From positions 1 to 7,030 of the forward strand of contig JACRDR010000373.1 in assembly GCA_016212845.1 (NCBI GenBank): a DNA stretch of 7,030 nucleotides, written 5' to 3'. The translations under genes were made by a program, and so were the position numbers. The notes below the pieces were generated by a model that saw only the letters and a program-made list of their open reading frames with translations, did not search any database and was not told where the DNA came from. The number at the start of each line of letters is the position of its first letter. Position 1 is the stretch's first letter. This DNA comes from Elusimicrobiota bacterium. Lineage in GTDB: Bacteria; Elusimicrobiota; Elusimicrobia; UBA1565; JACRDR01. Below, piece after piece: positions 1 through 6,416 of the stretch.

Positions 1-859
1 CGCGGGGCGAGATCTTCACGCCGATGTCGGTGCGGCCGCCCTTGAGCGCGTGCTCGTAGCGCCAGTCGTAGTTCCACCACACGCGGAACTGGGTCATGCG
101 GCCGAGCATGTCCTTCGCGGTGCCGGCCGCCTCGCGGACGTCCGAGACCGTCTGCTTGATGTCTTGCTTCATGTCCTGGTCGTTGAGCAGCGCGCCGACC
201 GGGCCTTTGGATTGGTTGATCGACGCCATCATCGTGTTGGTCTGCTCGAGGAGCTTGTCGAGCTTGACGGTGATGTCGTCCATGCGCTGCAGCGAGTGCG
301 TGACCGCCGGCTTGGCATCGGCCATCATGTCGCTCAAATTCGCGGTGAGATTGCGGACGTTTTCCATCGTCGCGTGGATGTTCTTCGCGAGTTTGCCGGG
401 CTCGCCCGGCGGACCGTTGAGGTCGCCGAGCAGTGACTGGAGGCTGCCGAGCGCCTTCGTCAGCGCCTTTTCGATGGAGACCGGGTCCTGTCCGTCGATC
501 TGGGAGTCGGGCGGCAGCGGGCCGGCCGAGGGATGCCCCTGCTCGATCTGCAGGAACTTGGAGCCGATGATGCCGGTCGAGCCGATCGACCAAATCGCGT
601 CCTTCCAGATTACGACGTCCTTGGAAATCGCCGCGACGACCTTCGCCTTGTCGCCGGAGAGCTCGATGCGGCGGACCTTGCCGACCTCGACGCCGGAGAG
701 CTTCACCGGGGCCTTGTCGGAAAGCCCCGCCACGTCGGAGAAAAGGACGTACTCGCTGTAGCGGCGCTCGAACGTAAAGTCGCCCAACAGAAAGATCGCG
801 ATGCCCAGAAATGCCAGGCCCGCGATAATGAACGCTCCTACTTTGGCTTCAGTCGACAA
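1..859 (-). CDS. mlaD: MlaD-like MCE-domain lipid transport protein (C-terminus off window)
   Basis: Substrate-binding MCE protein that would hand phospholipid between the membranes and the MlaEF ABC transporter. I translated 286 residues by hand from the minus strand; the frame is open to the window edge. Residues 8-26 form one hydrophobic anchor (GAFIIAGLAFLGIAIFLLG). The MCE domain spans about 36-115 and includes the family-typical VKLSGVEVGKV (52-62) and GIIGSKFLQIEQG (96-108). Residues 127-255 look helical and amphipathic, as in the needle or coiled-coil part of MCE proteins. The last part has an aromatic stretch, RVWWNYDWRYEH (259-270). The start is TTG: an in-frame TAA lies two codons upstream and no ATG or GTG lies nearby. 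No Shine-Dalgarno is visible. It is the last visible gene of the alr-mlaE-mlaF-mlaD order, separated from mlaF by 97 bases. Family call is firm; the exact lipid partner is unknown. Confidence 0.9.
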   Translation of the reverse strand, partial: MSTEAKVGAFIIAGLAFLGIAIFLLGDFTFERRYSEYVLFSDVAGLSDKAPVKLSGVEVGKVRRIELSGDKAKVVAAISKDVVIWKDAIWSIGSTGIIGSKFLQIEQGHPSAGPLPPDSQIDGQDPVSIEKALTKALGSLQSLLGDLNGPPGEPGKLAKNIHATMENVRNLTANLSDMMADAKPAVTHSLQRMDDITVKLDKLLEQTNTMMASINQSKGPVGALLNDQDMKQDIKQTVSDVREAAGTAKDMLGRMTQFRVWWNYDWRYEHALKGGRTDIGVKISPR

Positions 860-867
860 TGGTTAGG

Positions 868-885
868 CGGTGCGGTAGCGCACCG
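868..885 (-). promoter_or_regulatory. Hairpin in the leader of the mlaD-like gene
   Basis: The bases CGGTGCG, a 4-base loop (GTAG on the plus strand) and CGCACCG form a perfect 7-bp GC-rich stem. It ends 8 bases before the TTG start of the MCE gene. There is no U-tract, so it is not a classical terminator. It could hide or present the start codon or mark a processing site. The structure is seen; the role is inferred. Confidence 0.45.
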
Positions 886-926
886 TCCCCTACTCGGGCG
901 GGAACGGACGCCTTAATTCTGCCTGG

Positions 927-932
927 ATTATA
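927..932 (-). promoter_or_regulatory. Candidate -10 box (TATAAT) for the mlaD-like gene
   Basis: A perfect TATAAT on the minus strand lies in the AT-rich pocket of the 97-base gap between the ATPase and MCE genes. Transcription would start near 920, giving a leader of about 60 bases that contains the hairpin. No good -35 is seen at 16-18 bp (best is TGGCCC, 3 of 6). Direct repeats ATTGCA at 932-937 and 943-948, 11 bp apart, sit directly upstream and could bind a regulator. Confidence 0.4.
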
Positions 933-956
933 TTGCAAATTCATTGCATGGGCCAG

Positions 957-1724
957 CTAGTCGTACTCCTTGAGCTTCATCTTGATCGGGCCCTCGGAGC
1001 GGCCTTCCACGAACTGGCGGACCATCTCGTTGTTCGTGATTTTCATAACGTCGGGGTGGCCGACCTGCAGGATGCGGCCCTCGTAGATCATCGCGATGCG
1101 GTCGGCGATCTTGAAGGCCGACTTCATGTCGTGCGTGACGACGATCGAGGTGACGCCGAGCTTCTTCTTCAAGTCGAGGATGAGATCGTTGATGATGTCC
1201 GACATGATCGGATCGAGGCCGGTCGTCGGCTCGTCGTAGAGCACGTAGCCGGGCTCGGCCGCGATCGCGCGCGCGAGCGAGACGCGCTTCTTCATGCCGC
1301 CCGAGAGCTGGGAGGGCTTGAGGTCCTCGATCCCCTTGAGGCCGACGAGCGCGAGCTTGTCGGTGGCGATCGCGCGATACTTAGTCTCGGAGATGTCGGG
1401 ACGCAGATAGCGCAGGCCGAAGACGACGTTGTCGGCCACCGTGAGCGAGTCGAAGAGCGCCGCCTCCTGGAACAGGTAGCCGAACTTCCGCCGGTATTTG
1501 GCGATCGACTCCTCGTCGCGGAGCTTCGTGATGTCCATGCTGTCGACGATGATCGATCCGCTGTCGGGCCGGACCAGCCCGATGCAGGACTTGAGGAACG
1601 TCGACTTGCCGGAACCCGAGCCGCCGATGAGCACGAAGGTCTCGCCCGTCTCTACCTTCACGTCCACGCCGCGAAGGATGACCCGGGGGCCGAACTGCTT
1701 CTTTACGCCCTCCGCGTCGATCAC
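957..1724 (-). CDS. mlaF: MlaF-like ABC transporter ATP-binding protein
   Basis: Cytoplasmic ATPase that drives the MlaE-type permease in phospholipid transport across the cell envelope. The 255-residue length fits the family. All ABC motifs are intact: Walker A GGSGSGKST (34-42), Q-loop Gln86 in LFQEAALFD, signature LSGGMKKRVSLARAI (140-154), Walker B VLYDEP (161-166) with catalytic Glu165, D-loop TTGLDP (167-172) and switch His198 in THD. LSGGMKKR rather than LSGGQ is typical of the Mla/Mkl/Ttg2A branch. I place the start at GTG 1724, whose GTGA overlaps the mlaE stop by four bases, so translation is probably coupled. The reading frame stays open further upstream, but there it is only the shadow of the permease gene: residues before VIDAEGVKKQFG are low-complexity Arg-rich noise. 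The gene ends with TAG. Confidence 0.96.
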   Translation of the reverse strand: MIDAEGVKKQFGPRVILRGVDVKVETGETFVLIGGSGSGKSTFLKSCIGLVRPDSGSIIVDSMDITKLRDEESIAKYRRKFGYLFQEAALFDSLTVADNVVFGLRYLRPDISETKYRAIATDKLALVGLKGIEDLKPSQLSGGMKKRVSLARAIAAEPGYVLYDEPTTGLDPIMSDIINDLILDLKKKLGVTSIVVTHDMKSAFKIADRIAMIYEGRILQVGHPDVMKITNNEMVRQFVEGRSEGPIKMKLKEYD

Positions 1725-2539
1725 GTTATGCCGATCGCGACCAGGATCGCGGTGATGAAGTAGTCGGCGACGAGCACCGAGACCATGCTGTAGACGACCG
1801 CCTCGGTGGTCGCGCGGCCGACGCCCTCGGCGCCGCCGCGCGTGAAGATTCCTTTGAAGCAGGAGATGAACGAGATGCAGAAGGCGAAGAAGAACGTTTT
1901 GACGAGGCCGTGAAAGAACTGCTCGGTGTCCAAGTGGTCGAACACCTCGTGCCAGTAGATGTTCGGCGGGATGCCGAGCTTGAGATAGCCGACGAGGCCG
2001 CCGCCGAAGACGCCCGCGAAGTCGGAGAAGATGGAGAGGATCGGCAGCACGATCAGGAACGCGATCACGCGGGGGATGACGAGGTAGCGGACCGGGTCCG
2101 TGCCGAGCGTGTAGAGCGCGTCGATCTGCTCGGTGACCTTCATCGTGCCGAGCTCGGCGGCGATCGCGGCGCCCGCGCGGCCGGAGACGACGACGGCGGT
2201 CATGACGGGGCCGAGCTCCTTCGTGATCGCGAAGCTCACGATCGTGCCGGTGAACACCGGCTCGTTGAAGAGGTTGATGAACGAGGAGCCGGTCTCGAGC
2301 GCGAGCACCATGCCGGTAAAAAGCGAGGTCAGGATGCTCACGGGCGCCGACTGCACGCCGATATGGAGCATTTGGGTGACGGTCTGCCGCCACTCGATCG
2401 GGGCGCGGATCGCCCAAAACAGGCTCGAGCGGACCAGCATCGTGAACTGGCCCATCGACTCGGCCACGTTCAAGGCGCGTCCGCCCATCGCCTCGAGAAG
2501 GCTCGGAGACTCGGCTGTCGTCGTCGCGGCTTCGCTCAT
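1721..2539 (-). CDS. mlaE: MlaE-like ABC transporter permease
   Basis: Inner-membrane permease (MlaE/DUF140 family) that pairs with the downstream ATPase and the MCE protein. It has 272 residues, the usual size. Several hydrophobic segments are visible, roughly 63-82, 97-118, 154-185, 213-229 and 247-271. The family hallmark is clear: ELGPV (108-112) followed by GRAGAAIAAELGTMKVTEQ (120-138) and IDAL, with the later GGAEGVGRATTEAVV (235-249). The start is ATG 2539, whose first base is the last base of the alr stop (TGATG). Upstream in-frame residues belong to the alr shadow and are not family-like. No Shine-Dalgarno is seen, so translation probably depends on coupling to alr. The stop (TGA) overlaps the mlaF GTG. 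Confidence 0.95.
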   Translation of the reverse strand: MSEAATTTAESPSLLEAMGGRALNVAESMGQFTMLVRSSLFWAIRAPIEWRQTVTQMLHIGVQSAPVSILTSLFTGMVLALETGSSFINLFNEPVFTGTIVSFAITKELGPVMTAVVVSGRAGAAIAAELGTMKVTEQIDALYTLGTDPVRYLVIPRVIAFLIVLPILSIFSDFAGVFGGGLVGYLKLGIPPNIYWHEVFDHLDTEQFFHGLVKTFFFAFCISFISCFKGIFTRGGAEGVGRATTEAVVYSMVSVLVADYFITAILVAIGIT

Positions 2540-3666
2540 CAGCGATACACCCGGGGCACGCGGTGCCCCAAACGGGTCACGACCTCGTAGGGGATCGTGT
2601 CCGCCCAGTCCGCCCAATCCCCGAAGCCGATTCTATCATTGCCGGAGGGCCCGATGAGCGTCGCCTCGTCGCCCACCCGCGCCTGCTGGACGCCGGTGAC
2701 GTCGACGGTGACCATGTCCATCGACACGATCCCGACGATCGGGCAGCGCCGCCCGCGCACGAGCGCCTCGCCCTTATTCGACAGCGCCCGCGGCATGCCG
2801 TCGGCGTAGCCGATGGGCAGCGTCGCGATGCGAGCGGCGTTCTTGGTGCGGTAGGTGCGGTTGTAGCCGAGGGTCGTCCCCTTCTGCACCGTCTTGATGT
2901 AGACGAGCTTCGTCTTGAGCGTCATCACGGGCTCAAATCCCCGGCCCATCAGTCCGTAGAGCGCGAGACCGGGACGCACGAGGTCGAGCCGGCTCGACGG
3001 AACGCCGAGCGCCGCCGCCGAGTTCGCGGCGTGGCGGAATTTGGGCCGGATGCCCTCGGCCGCCATGTCGTCCAAGGCGCCCTTGAAGCGCTTGAGCTGC
3101 AGCGACGTGTACGCCTTGTCGCCGTCGGCCGCCGCCAGATGGGTGTAGACGCCGTCGAGTTCCAGGCCGTTCGACGGGTTGATCACGCGGGCGACGGCGA
3201 GGCCCGAAGGCCAGCCCATGCCGATACGCCCCATGCCGGTGTCGAGCTTCAGATGGCACTTCACGCGCGCGCCGACCCTCCGCGCCACCTCGGCCAGTCC
3301 CTGCGCGCCGGCCAAGGACGCCACGGTGGGCGTCAATTGATACTGCACTCCGGCCAGAAATGTTTCAAACGGATAGAGCGAACCAAGGACGAGCGTCGGC
3401 ATCCGGACGCCCGCTTCGCGGAGCGCGATGCCTTCCTCGACGGAGGAAACGCCCAGCCAATCGGCCGCGCGCTTCTCCTGCGCCCAGCGGGAGACCTGCA
3501 CGGCGCCGTGGCCGTAGGCGTCGCCCTTCACCACGAACATCAGCTTGGTCCCGGCGGGCATGAGCCGCTTGAACCGGCGGAGATTGCGGTAAAGGGCGCC
3601 CAAATCCACCTCCGCCCAGGTCGGGCGGAACAGGCGCTGGGGAGGCGCGCTGACGAACTTGGCCAT
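2539..3666 (-). CDS. alr: Alanine racemase, PLP-dependent
   Basis: Interconverts L- and D-alanine in the cytoplasm, supplying D-Ala for peptidoglycan. It has 375 residues, the normal length. The N-terminal barrel carries the PLP lysine Lys47 in VVKGDAYGHG (family form VVKADAYGHG), KLDTGMGRIG (140-149), HAANSAA (212-218) and RPGLALYG (231-238). The C-terminal domain has the second catalytic base, Tyr268 in LGYNRTYR, plus IGYADG (285-290) and VSMDM (314-318). The start is ATG 3666 (MAKFVSAPPQ). A further ATG 25 codons upstream stays in frame, but it would run through the divergent promoter region and add no family residues. A TATAGT hexamer ends 7 bases before this ATG. It is the first gene of the operon and is coupled to the mlaE-like gene by a one-base overlap. 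Confidence 0.96.
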   Translation of the reverse strand: MAKFVSAPPQRLFRPTWAEVDLGALYRNLRRFKRLMPAGTKLMFVVKGDAYGHGAVQVSRWAQEKRAADWLGVSSVEEGIALREAGVRMPTLVLGSLYPFETFLAGVQYQLTPTVASLAGAQGLAEVARRVGARVKCHLKLDTGMGRIGMGWPSGLAVARVINPSNGLELDGVYTHLAAADGDKAYTSLQLKRFKGALDDMAAEGIRPKFRHAANSAAALGVPSSRLDLVRPGLALYGLMGRGFEPVMTLKTKLVYIKTVQKGTTLGYNRTYRTKNAARIATLPIGYADGMPRALSNKGEALVRGRRCPIVGIVSMDMVTVDVTGVQQARVGDEATLIGPSGNDRIGFGDWADWADTIPYEVVTRLGHRVPRVYR

Positions 3667-3673
3667 CCCGAGC

Positions 3674-3679
3674 ACTATA
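3674..3679 (-). promoter_or_regulatory. Candidate -10 box (TATAGT) for the alr operon
   Basis: TATAGT on the minus strand is followed by 7 bases (GCTCGGG) and then the alr ATG. A polymerase using it would start at or within a base or two of the ATG, giving a leaderless mRNA. No convincing -35 is visible; the best is TTCAAG with a 20-bp spacer. No Shine-Dalgarno lies between it and the start. Confidence 0.45.
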
Positions 3680-3700
3680 GCACACCGGGCCGTTCGGGTC

Positions 3701-3729
3701 TTGAAAACTAGAGTAAACCCTGGTAAACT
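3701..3729 (+). promoter_or_regulatory. Promoter of the first toxin-antitoxin operon
   Basis: TTGAAA at 3701-3706 (5 of 6 to the -35 consensus) and TAAACT at 3724-3729 (4 of 6 to the -10 consensus) are separated by exactly 17 bp. The -10 ends 5 bases before the antitoxin ATG, so this mRNA would also be leaderless. It diverges from the alr promoter, and repeats lie within and after it. Confidence 0.6.
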
Positions 3730-3738
3730 TTGGTATGC
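3703..3738 (+). repeat. Four 6-bp repeats at 10-bp pitch, probable antitoxin operator
   Basis: GAAAAC (3703-3708), GTAAAC (3713-3718), GTAAAC (3723-3728) and GTATGC (3733-3738) each begin exactly 10 bp after the last, that is, on the same helical face. The two middle copies are identical and the outer ones diverge. They cover the -35, spacer, -10 and antitoxin start codon. Ribbon-helix-helix antitoxins commonly bind such short repeats and repress their own operon; that role here is inferred. Confidence 0.5.
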
Positions 3739-3956
3739 CAAAGAACGAAGTCTTCGCGACCAAGTTGCCGGCCGAGCTCAAGGCAAAGATCGACGAGGTC
3801 TGCGACCGGCTGGGGATGCGCAAGAATTTCCTGATCGAAGAGGCCATCCGCGAAAAGCTCGAAGATCTGATCGACGCCCACGACCTGCGCGAGGCGGTGA
3901 AGGAGGCGACGGGCTTTCATTCCTGGGAGTCCGTCAAGAAGGGCGCCAAAGAGTGA
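3735..3956 (+). CDS. Ribbon-helix-helix antitoxin of a RelE/ParE-type module
   Basis: A 73-residue protein that should bind DNA through its N-terminal fold and neutralise the toxin through its C-terminal tail. Residues 5-12 (EVFATKLP) fit the DNA-contacting strand of a ribbon-helix-helix fold. They are followed by helix 1 (about 13-25), the turn GM and helix 2 (about 30-47, NFLIEEAIREKLEDLI). The tail 50-73 is charged and contains TGFHSWESV, where toxin contact would be expected. The start is ATG 3735, with a promoter ending 5 bases upstream and no Shine-Dalgarno. The stop TGA overlaps the toxin GTG by four bases, the usual antitoxin-first layout. I cannot place it firmly in CopG, RelB or ParD subfamilies. 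Confidence 0.85.
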   Translation: MPKNEVFATKLPAELKAKIDEVCDRLGMRKNFLIEEAIREKLEDLIDAHDLREAVKEATGFHSWESVKKGAKE

Positions 3957-4210
3957 CGCACCGCGTCGAGCTGGAGACCCGGGCGCTCAAGGAGTTCCGG
4001 GACCTGCCCAAAGACCGGCGGGCCCTCATCGCCGCCGTTTTCGACGATCTCCAGAAGGACCCGCGTCCTCCCGGCGCGAAAAAACTCTCCGGGGTCGACG
4101 GCTATCGAGTCCGCAGCGGGGACTACCGGATCCTCTATTCGATCGATGACGCCAAGCGCGTCGTGCGCGTCTATCGCGTAGGCCACCGCAGCGACGTTTA
4201 CCGCCGCTAG
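3953..4210 (+). CDS. relE: RelE/ParE-superfamily toxin
   Basis: An 85-residue basic protein of the RelE/ParE fold; RelE members cut mRNA on the ribosome, while ParE members poison gyrase. Visible family features are an N-terminal strand (HRVELETRALKEF), LPKDRRALI, then KKLSG (43-47), YRVRSGDYRILYSID (51-65) and the C-terminal VGHRSDVYRR (76-85). Arg52, Arg54, Arg59 and Arg79 plus Tyr83 sit where RelE enzymes place RNA-binding and catalytic residues, so I favour an mRNA interferase over a gyrase poison. It starts at GTG 3953, overlapping the antitoxin stop (GTGA). A weak AAGGG lies 9 bases upstream. The frame is open further upstream, but that part is antisense to alr or shadows the antitoxin. 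It ends with TAG; glgA follows after 70 bases. Confidence 0.88.
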   Translation: MTHRVELETRALKEFRDLPKDRRALIAAVFDDLQKDPRPPGAKKLSGVDGYRVRSGDYRILYSIDDAKRVVRVYRVGHRSDVYRR

Positions 4211-4268
4211 ACTAAGGACCCAGCCCCCCCTTCCCTAAAGGCTCTCACGGGAAACCGCCGCCTGGGCC

Positions 4269-4274
4269 TATAAT
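4269..4274 (+). promoter_or_regulatory. Candidate -10 box (TATAAT) for glgA
   Basis: A perfect TATAAT lies 6 bases before the glgA ATG in otherwise GC-rich sequence. The spacing predicts transcription starting at the ATG itself, so the mRNA would be leaderless. No -35-like hexamer and no extended -10 (TGn) are seen. There is no Shine-Dalgarno between it and the start. Confidence 0.5.
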
Positions 4275-4280
4275 TTCCGC

Positions 4281-6104
4281 ATGAGAGGCTTCCCGGCCCT
4301 TCTCGCCCTGCTGTTGGCGACGCCCGCCCTGGCGCAGTTCCAGCGCGCGCTGCCCCCCGTCGAAGCGCCCGTCTCCGTCACCGCCGGACCCGCCTCGAGC
4401 CCCTTAGCCGCGGCCGGAAGCGTCGCCCTCCCCTCGACTCCGCTCGCGACGCTCTCGGGCCCCGTACTCAAGACCGCTTTTACGCCCGCGCTCGCGCCCG
4501 CCGCGCCGAAGATCCGCGCGCCCCTGAACGCGGCCCCGCCGGAGGCCGAAGCCCTCGCCGCGAGCGCGAAGGATGTTCCCGCTTCCACGCTCAAGGCCGA
4601 GGCGGACGCCGACTTCGCGCGGCGGATGGGCCAAAGCGAGCGCCCGCTCAACGTGCTCATGGTCGGCGCCGAGTCGGTCCCCTATATCAAGACGGGAGGA
4701 CTGGCCGACGTGGTGGACGCCGTCAGCCGCGGCCTGGTCAAGCGCGGCCACGACGTGAAGCTCATCCTTCCGAAGTTCCCTCAGATCGACGCCGAGAAGC
4801 ACCGCCTCCAGCCGACCGACGTCCGCGTCCAGGTTCCCATCGGCGACCGCGTCGAGCAGGGCCGGCTGTGGACGGCGCAGCACCGCGGCGTCGAGGTGTA
4901 TTTCCTCGAGAACGACTCGCTCCACACCAAGGACGGGCCCTACGCCCCGCGCAAGCCGGGCTATTCCGACGACGACGAGCGGTTCATCTTCTACTCGCGC
5001 GGCGCGCTCGAGGCGGCGAAGGCGCTCGGGTTCAAGCCCGACATCGTGCACACCCACGACTGGCACTCGGCGCTGATCAGCCCGATGCTGAAATTAATCT
5101 ACGCCGCCGATCCGTTCTTCGCCGCGACGAAGACGGTGCTCACCCTGCACAACCTGGCGTATCAGGGGATGTTCGGCCGGCAGACGATGCTCGACGCGGG
5201 GTTCAAACCCGAGCACTTCACCTTCGACAACCTCGAGTACTGGGGCCACTTCAACTTCCTGAAGTCGGGTCTCGTGCACGCCGACGCGCTGACGACGGTG
5301 AGCCCGACCTACGCGCTTCAGATCCAGGGCTCGAACGAATTCGGCCGCGGCATGGAGGGCCTGCTCAATTACCGCTTCGCCGACCTGCACGGCATCCTGA
5401 ACGGAATCGATCCCGAGCTGTGGGATCCGGAGACCGACGAACAGCTTCGGGTGCGCTATCGCGTCGAGAACGTCGGCCTGGGCAAGGCCGCCAACAAGGC
5501 CGCGCTCCAGAGTCTCGCGCATCTCGACCCCTACCCCGACGCGCCGATCTTCGCGGTGGCGTCGCGCTTCGACTCGCAGAAGGGCCTCGATCTGGTCGCC
5601 GACGCGATCCCCGGACTCGTCGAGCGGGGTGCCCAGGTCATCGTGAGCGGCTCGGGAGACCCGATCCTCACGGAGCGCTTTCACGCGCTGGCCGCGCGCT
5701 ACCCGGGGAAGGTGCACATCCATCCTTTCAGCGAGACGTTCGTTCACCCCCTGTACGCCGGGGCCGACTTCGTGCTGATGCCTTCGCGCTTCGAGCCCTG
5801 CGGCCTAACCCAGCTCATCGCCCAGCGCTACGGCACGCTGCCGATCGTCAACCCGACGGGAGGTCTCGCCGACACGGTCACCGACGCCGGACAGAGCGCC
5901 GAGCGGGGCGACGGCTTCTACATGCAGGAATTCTCGCCGCAGGGGCTTCTGGAAGCCGCCGACCGGGCGCTGGCCCTGCGAGCGGACGCGTCGAGATTCG
6001 AGAAGCATCGCCGGATCGCGATGGAGAAGGACTCCTCCTGGACGCGGGCGATCCAGCAGTACGAAAGCCTCTTCCTGAGGCTCCTCGGCGCGAAGCGCGG
6101 CTAG
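4281..6104 (+). CDS. glgA: GT5 glycogen/starch synthase with N-terminal signal peptide
   Basis: Transfers glucose from a nucleotide sugar (ADP-glucose in bacteria) to the end of an alpha-1,4-glucan. The catalytic part starts near residue 122 and is intact: donor loop KTGGLADV (137-144), HTHDWHSAL (257-265), LTLHNLAYQG (287-296), NGID (374-377), SRFDSQKGLDL (428-438) with Arg429 and Lys434, PSRFEPCGLTQL (501-512) with Glu505, and TGGLADTV (526-533). The total of 607 residues is well above the family's ~480. The extra part is residues 1-18, MRGFPALLALLLATPALA, a classical signal peptide with an ALA cleavage site, then an Ala/Pro/Ser/Thr-rich linker to about 115. ATG 4281 is favoured by TATAAT 6 bases upstream and the coherent signal peptide. 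Met116 (ATG 4626) would give a normal cytosolic enzyme of 492 residues and is a real alternative. No glgB, glgC or glgP is nearby in the window. Confidence 0.93.
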   Translation: MRGFPALLALLLATPALAQFQRALPPVEAPVSVTAGPASSPLAAAGSVALPSTPLATLSGPVLKTAFTPALAPAAPKIRAPLNAAPPEAEALAASAKDVPASTLKAEADADFARRMGQSERPLNVLMVGAESVPYIKTGGLADVVDAVSRGLVKRGHDVKLILPKFPQIDAEKHRLQPTDVRVQVPIGDRVEQGRLWTAQHRGVEVYFLENDSLHTKDGPYAPRKPGYSDDDERFIFYSRGALEAAKALGFKPDIVHTHDWHSALISPMLKLIYAADPFFAATKTVLTLHNLAYQGMFGRQTMLDAGFKPEHFTFDNLEYWGHFNFLKSGLVHADALTTVSPTYALQIQGSNEFGRGMEGLLNYRFADLHGILNGIDPELWDPETDEQLRVRYRVENVGLGKAANKAALQSLAHLDPYPDAPIFAVASRFDSQKGLDLVADAIPGLVERGAQVIVSGSGDPILTERFHALAARYPGKVHIHPFSETFVHPLYAGADFVLMPSRFEPCGLTQLIAQRYGTLPIVNPTGGLADTVTDAGQSAERGDGFYMQEFSPQGLLEAADRALALRADASRFEKHRRIAMEKDSSWTRAIQQYESLFLRLLGAKRG

Positions 6105-6108
6105 CGCT

Positions 6109-6129
6109 CAACTCGCTCAAGGCGAGTTG
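6109..6129. terminator. Hairpin between convergent glgA and the brnA-like gene
   Basis: CAACTCGC and GCGAGTTG form a perfect 8-bp stem around a 5-base loop, beginning 5 bases after the glgA stop. No T-run follows on either strand, so it is at best a weak or factor-assisted terminator, or a 3' end stabiliser. Its place between converging genes suits a two-way stop. Confidence 0.4.
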
Positions 6130-6157
6130 CGAACACCTGACCCGACATCAACGACTC

Positions 6158-6397
6158 CTAACCCATTCCCGGGCGCCCATAATGCGTCGCGTAGGCATCT
6201 AGTAGCTTTCGAATCATGGCCTGATACGGCGCGTGCTGCTTTTTCGCCTCTTTCTTGAAGAACTCCACGCTCGACTTGCTAAGAACCATCGTGACCTTTA
6301 TGCACTCCTCGCGGAACACGAGAGCGTTCGGTGGAGGAAGAAAATCCTTCACTACTCGCAGCGCGCCAATCGGTCGGTCAGCTGTTTTCTTTGTCAT
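6158..6397 (-). CDS. brnA: BrnA/CopG-like antitoxin
   Basis: A 79-residue protein that should neutralise the BrnT-like toxin encoded just upstream and repress the operon. It has an N-terminal segment with VKDFLPPP (16-23) and then a ribbon-helix-helix-like part, VTMVLSKSSVEFFKKEAKK (35-53), followed by a helix YQAMIRKLLDAYATHY (58-73). This order matches my memory of antitoxins paired with BrnT-type toxins. The start is ATG 6397 (MTKKTADRP) because a purine-rich GAGAGGAAAGG lies just upstream, the only strong Shine-Dalgarno in the window. An in-frame ATG 18 codons further up would overlap the toxin frame and lacks such a site. It begins 19 bases after the toxin's present stop and would overlap its ancestral end by 20 bases. 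Codon use is less GC-rich than in the left half. It ends with TAG. Confidence 0.82.
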   Translation of the reverse strand: MTKKTADRPIGALRVVKDFLPPPNALVFREECIKVTMVLSKSSVEFFKKEAKKQHAPYQAMIRKLLDAYATHYGRPGMG

Positions 6398-6416
6398 AGA
6401 TCGCCTTTCCTCTCCG
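6378..6416 (-). pseudogene. Remnant of the BrnT-like toxin C-terminus after the TGA
   Basis: Twelve sense codons (RRGKAIYDKENS) and a second TGA continue the toxin frame past the premature stop. Full length would be 103 residues. The segment also carries the Shine-Dalgarno and start codon of the antitoxin, so those bases are under selection in two ways. It may be translated only by readthrough of TGA followed by C. Confidence 0.6.

Noticed and set aside
957..2417. A 486-residue minus-strand frame that would join the ATPase to a long N-terminal part
   Set aside because: The upstream part is Arg/His-rich and lies out of frame over the intact permease gene. The ATPase proper begins at GTG 1724 in the coupled GTGA overlap.
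2563..3711. Long plus-strand frame opposite alr
   Set aside because: Antisense shadow of a GC-rich gene: His/Arg/Asp-rich composition, no motifs, while the opposite strand is a full alanine racemase.
3659..4210. A 183-residue version of the RelE-like toxin
   Set aside because: The N-terminal half is antisense to alr, promoter DNA or a shadow of the antitoxin. Family similarity begins at GTG 3953.
4868..6202. Long plus-strand frame inside and past glgA
   Set aside because: Arg-rich frame-shifted shadow of glgA with no recognisable domain.
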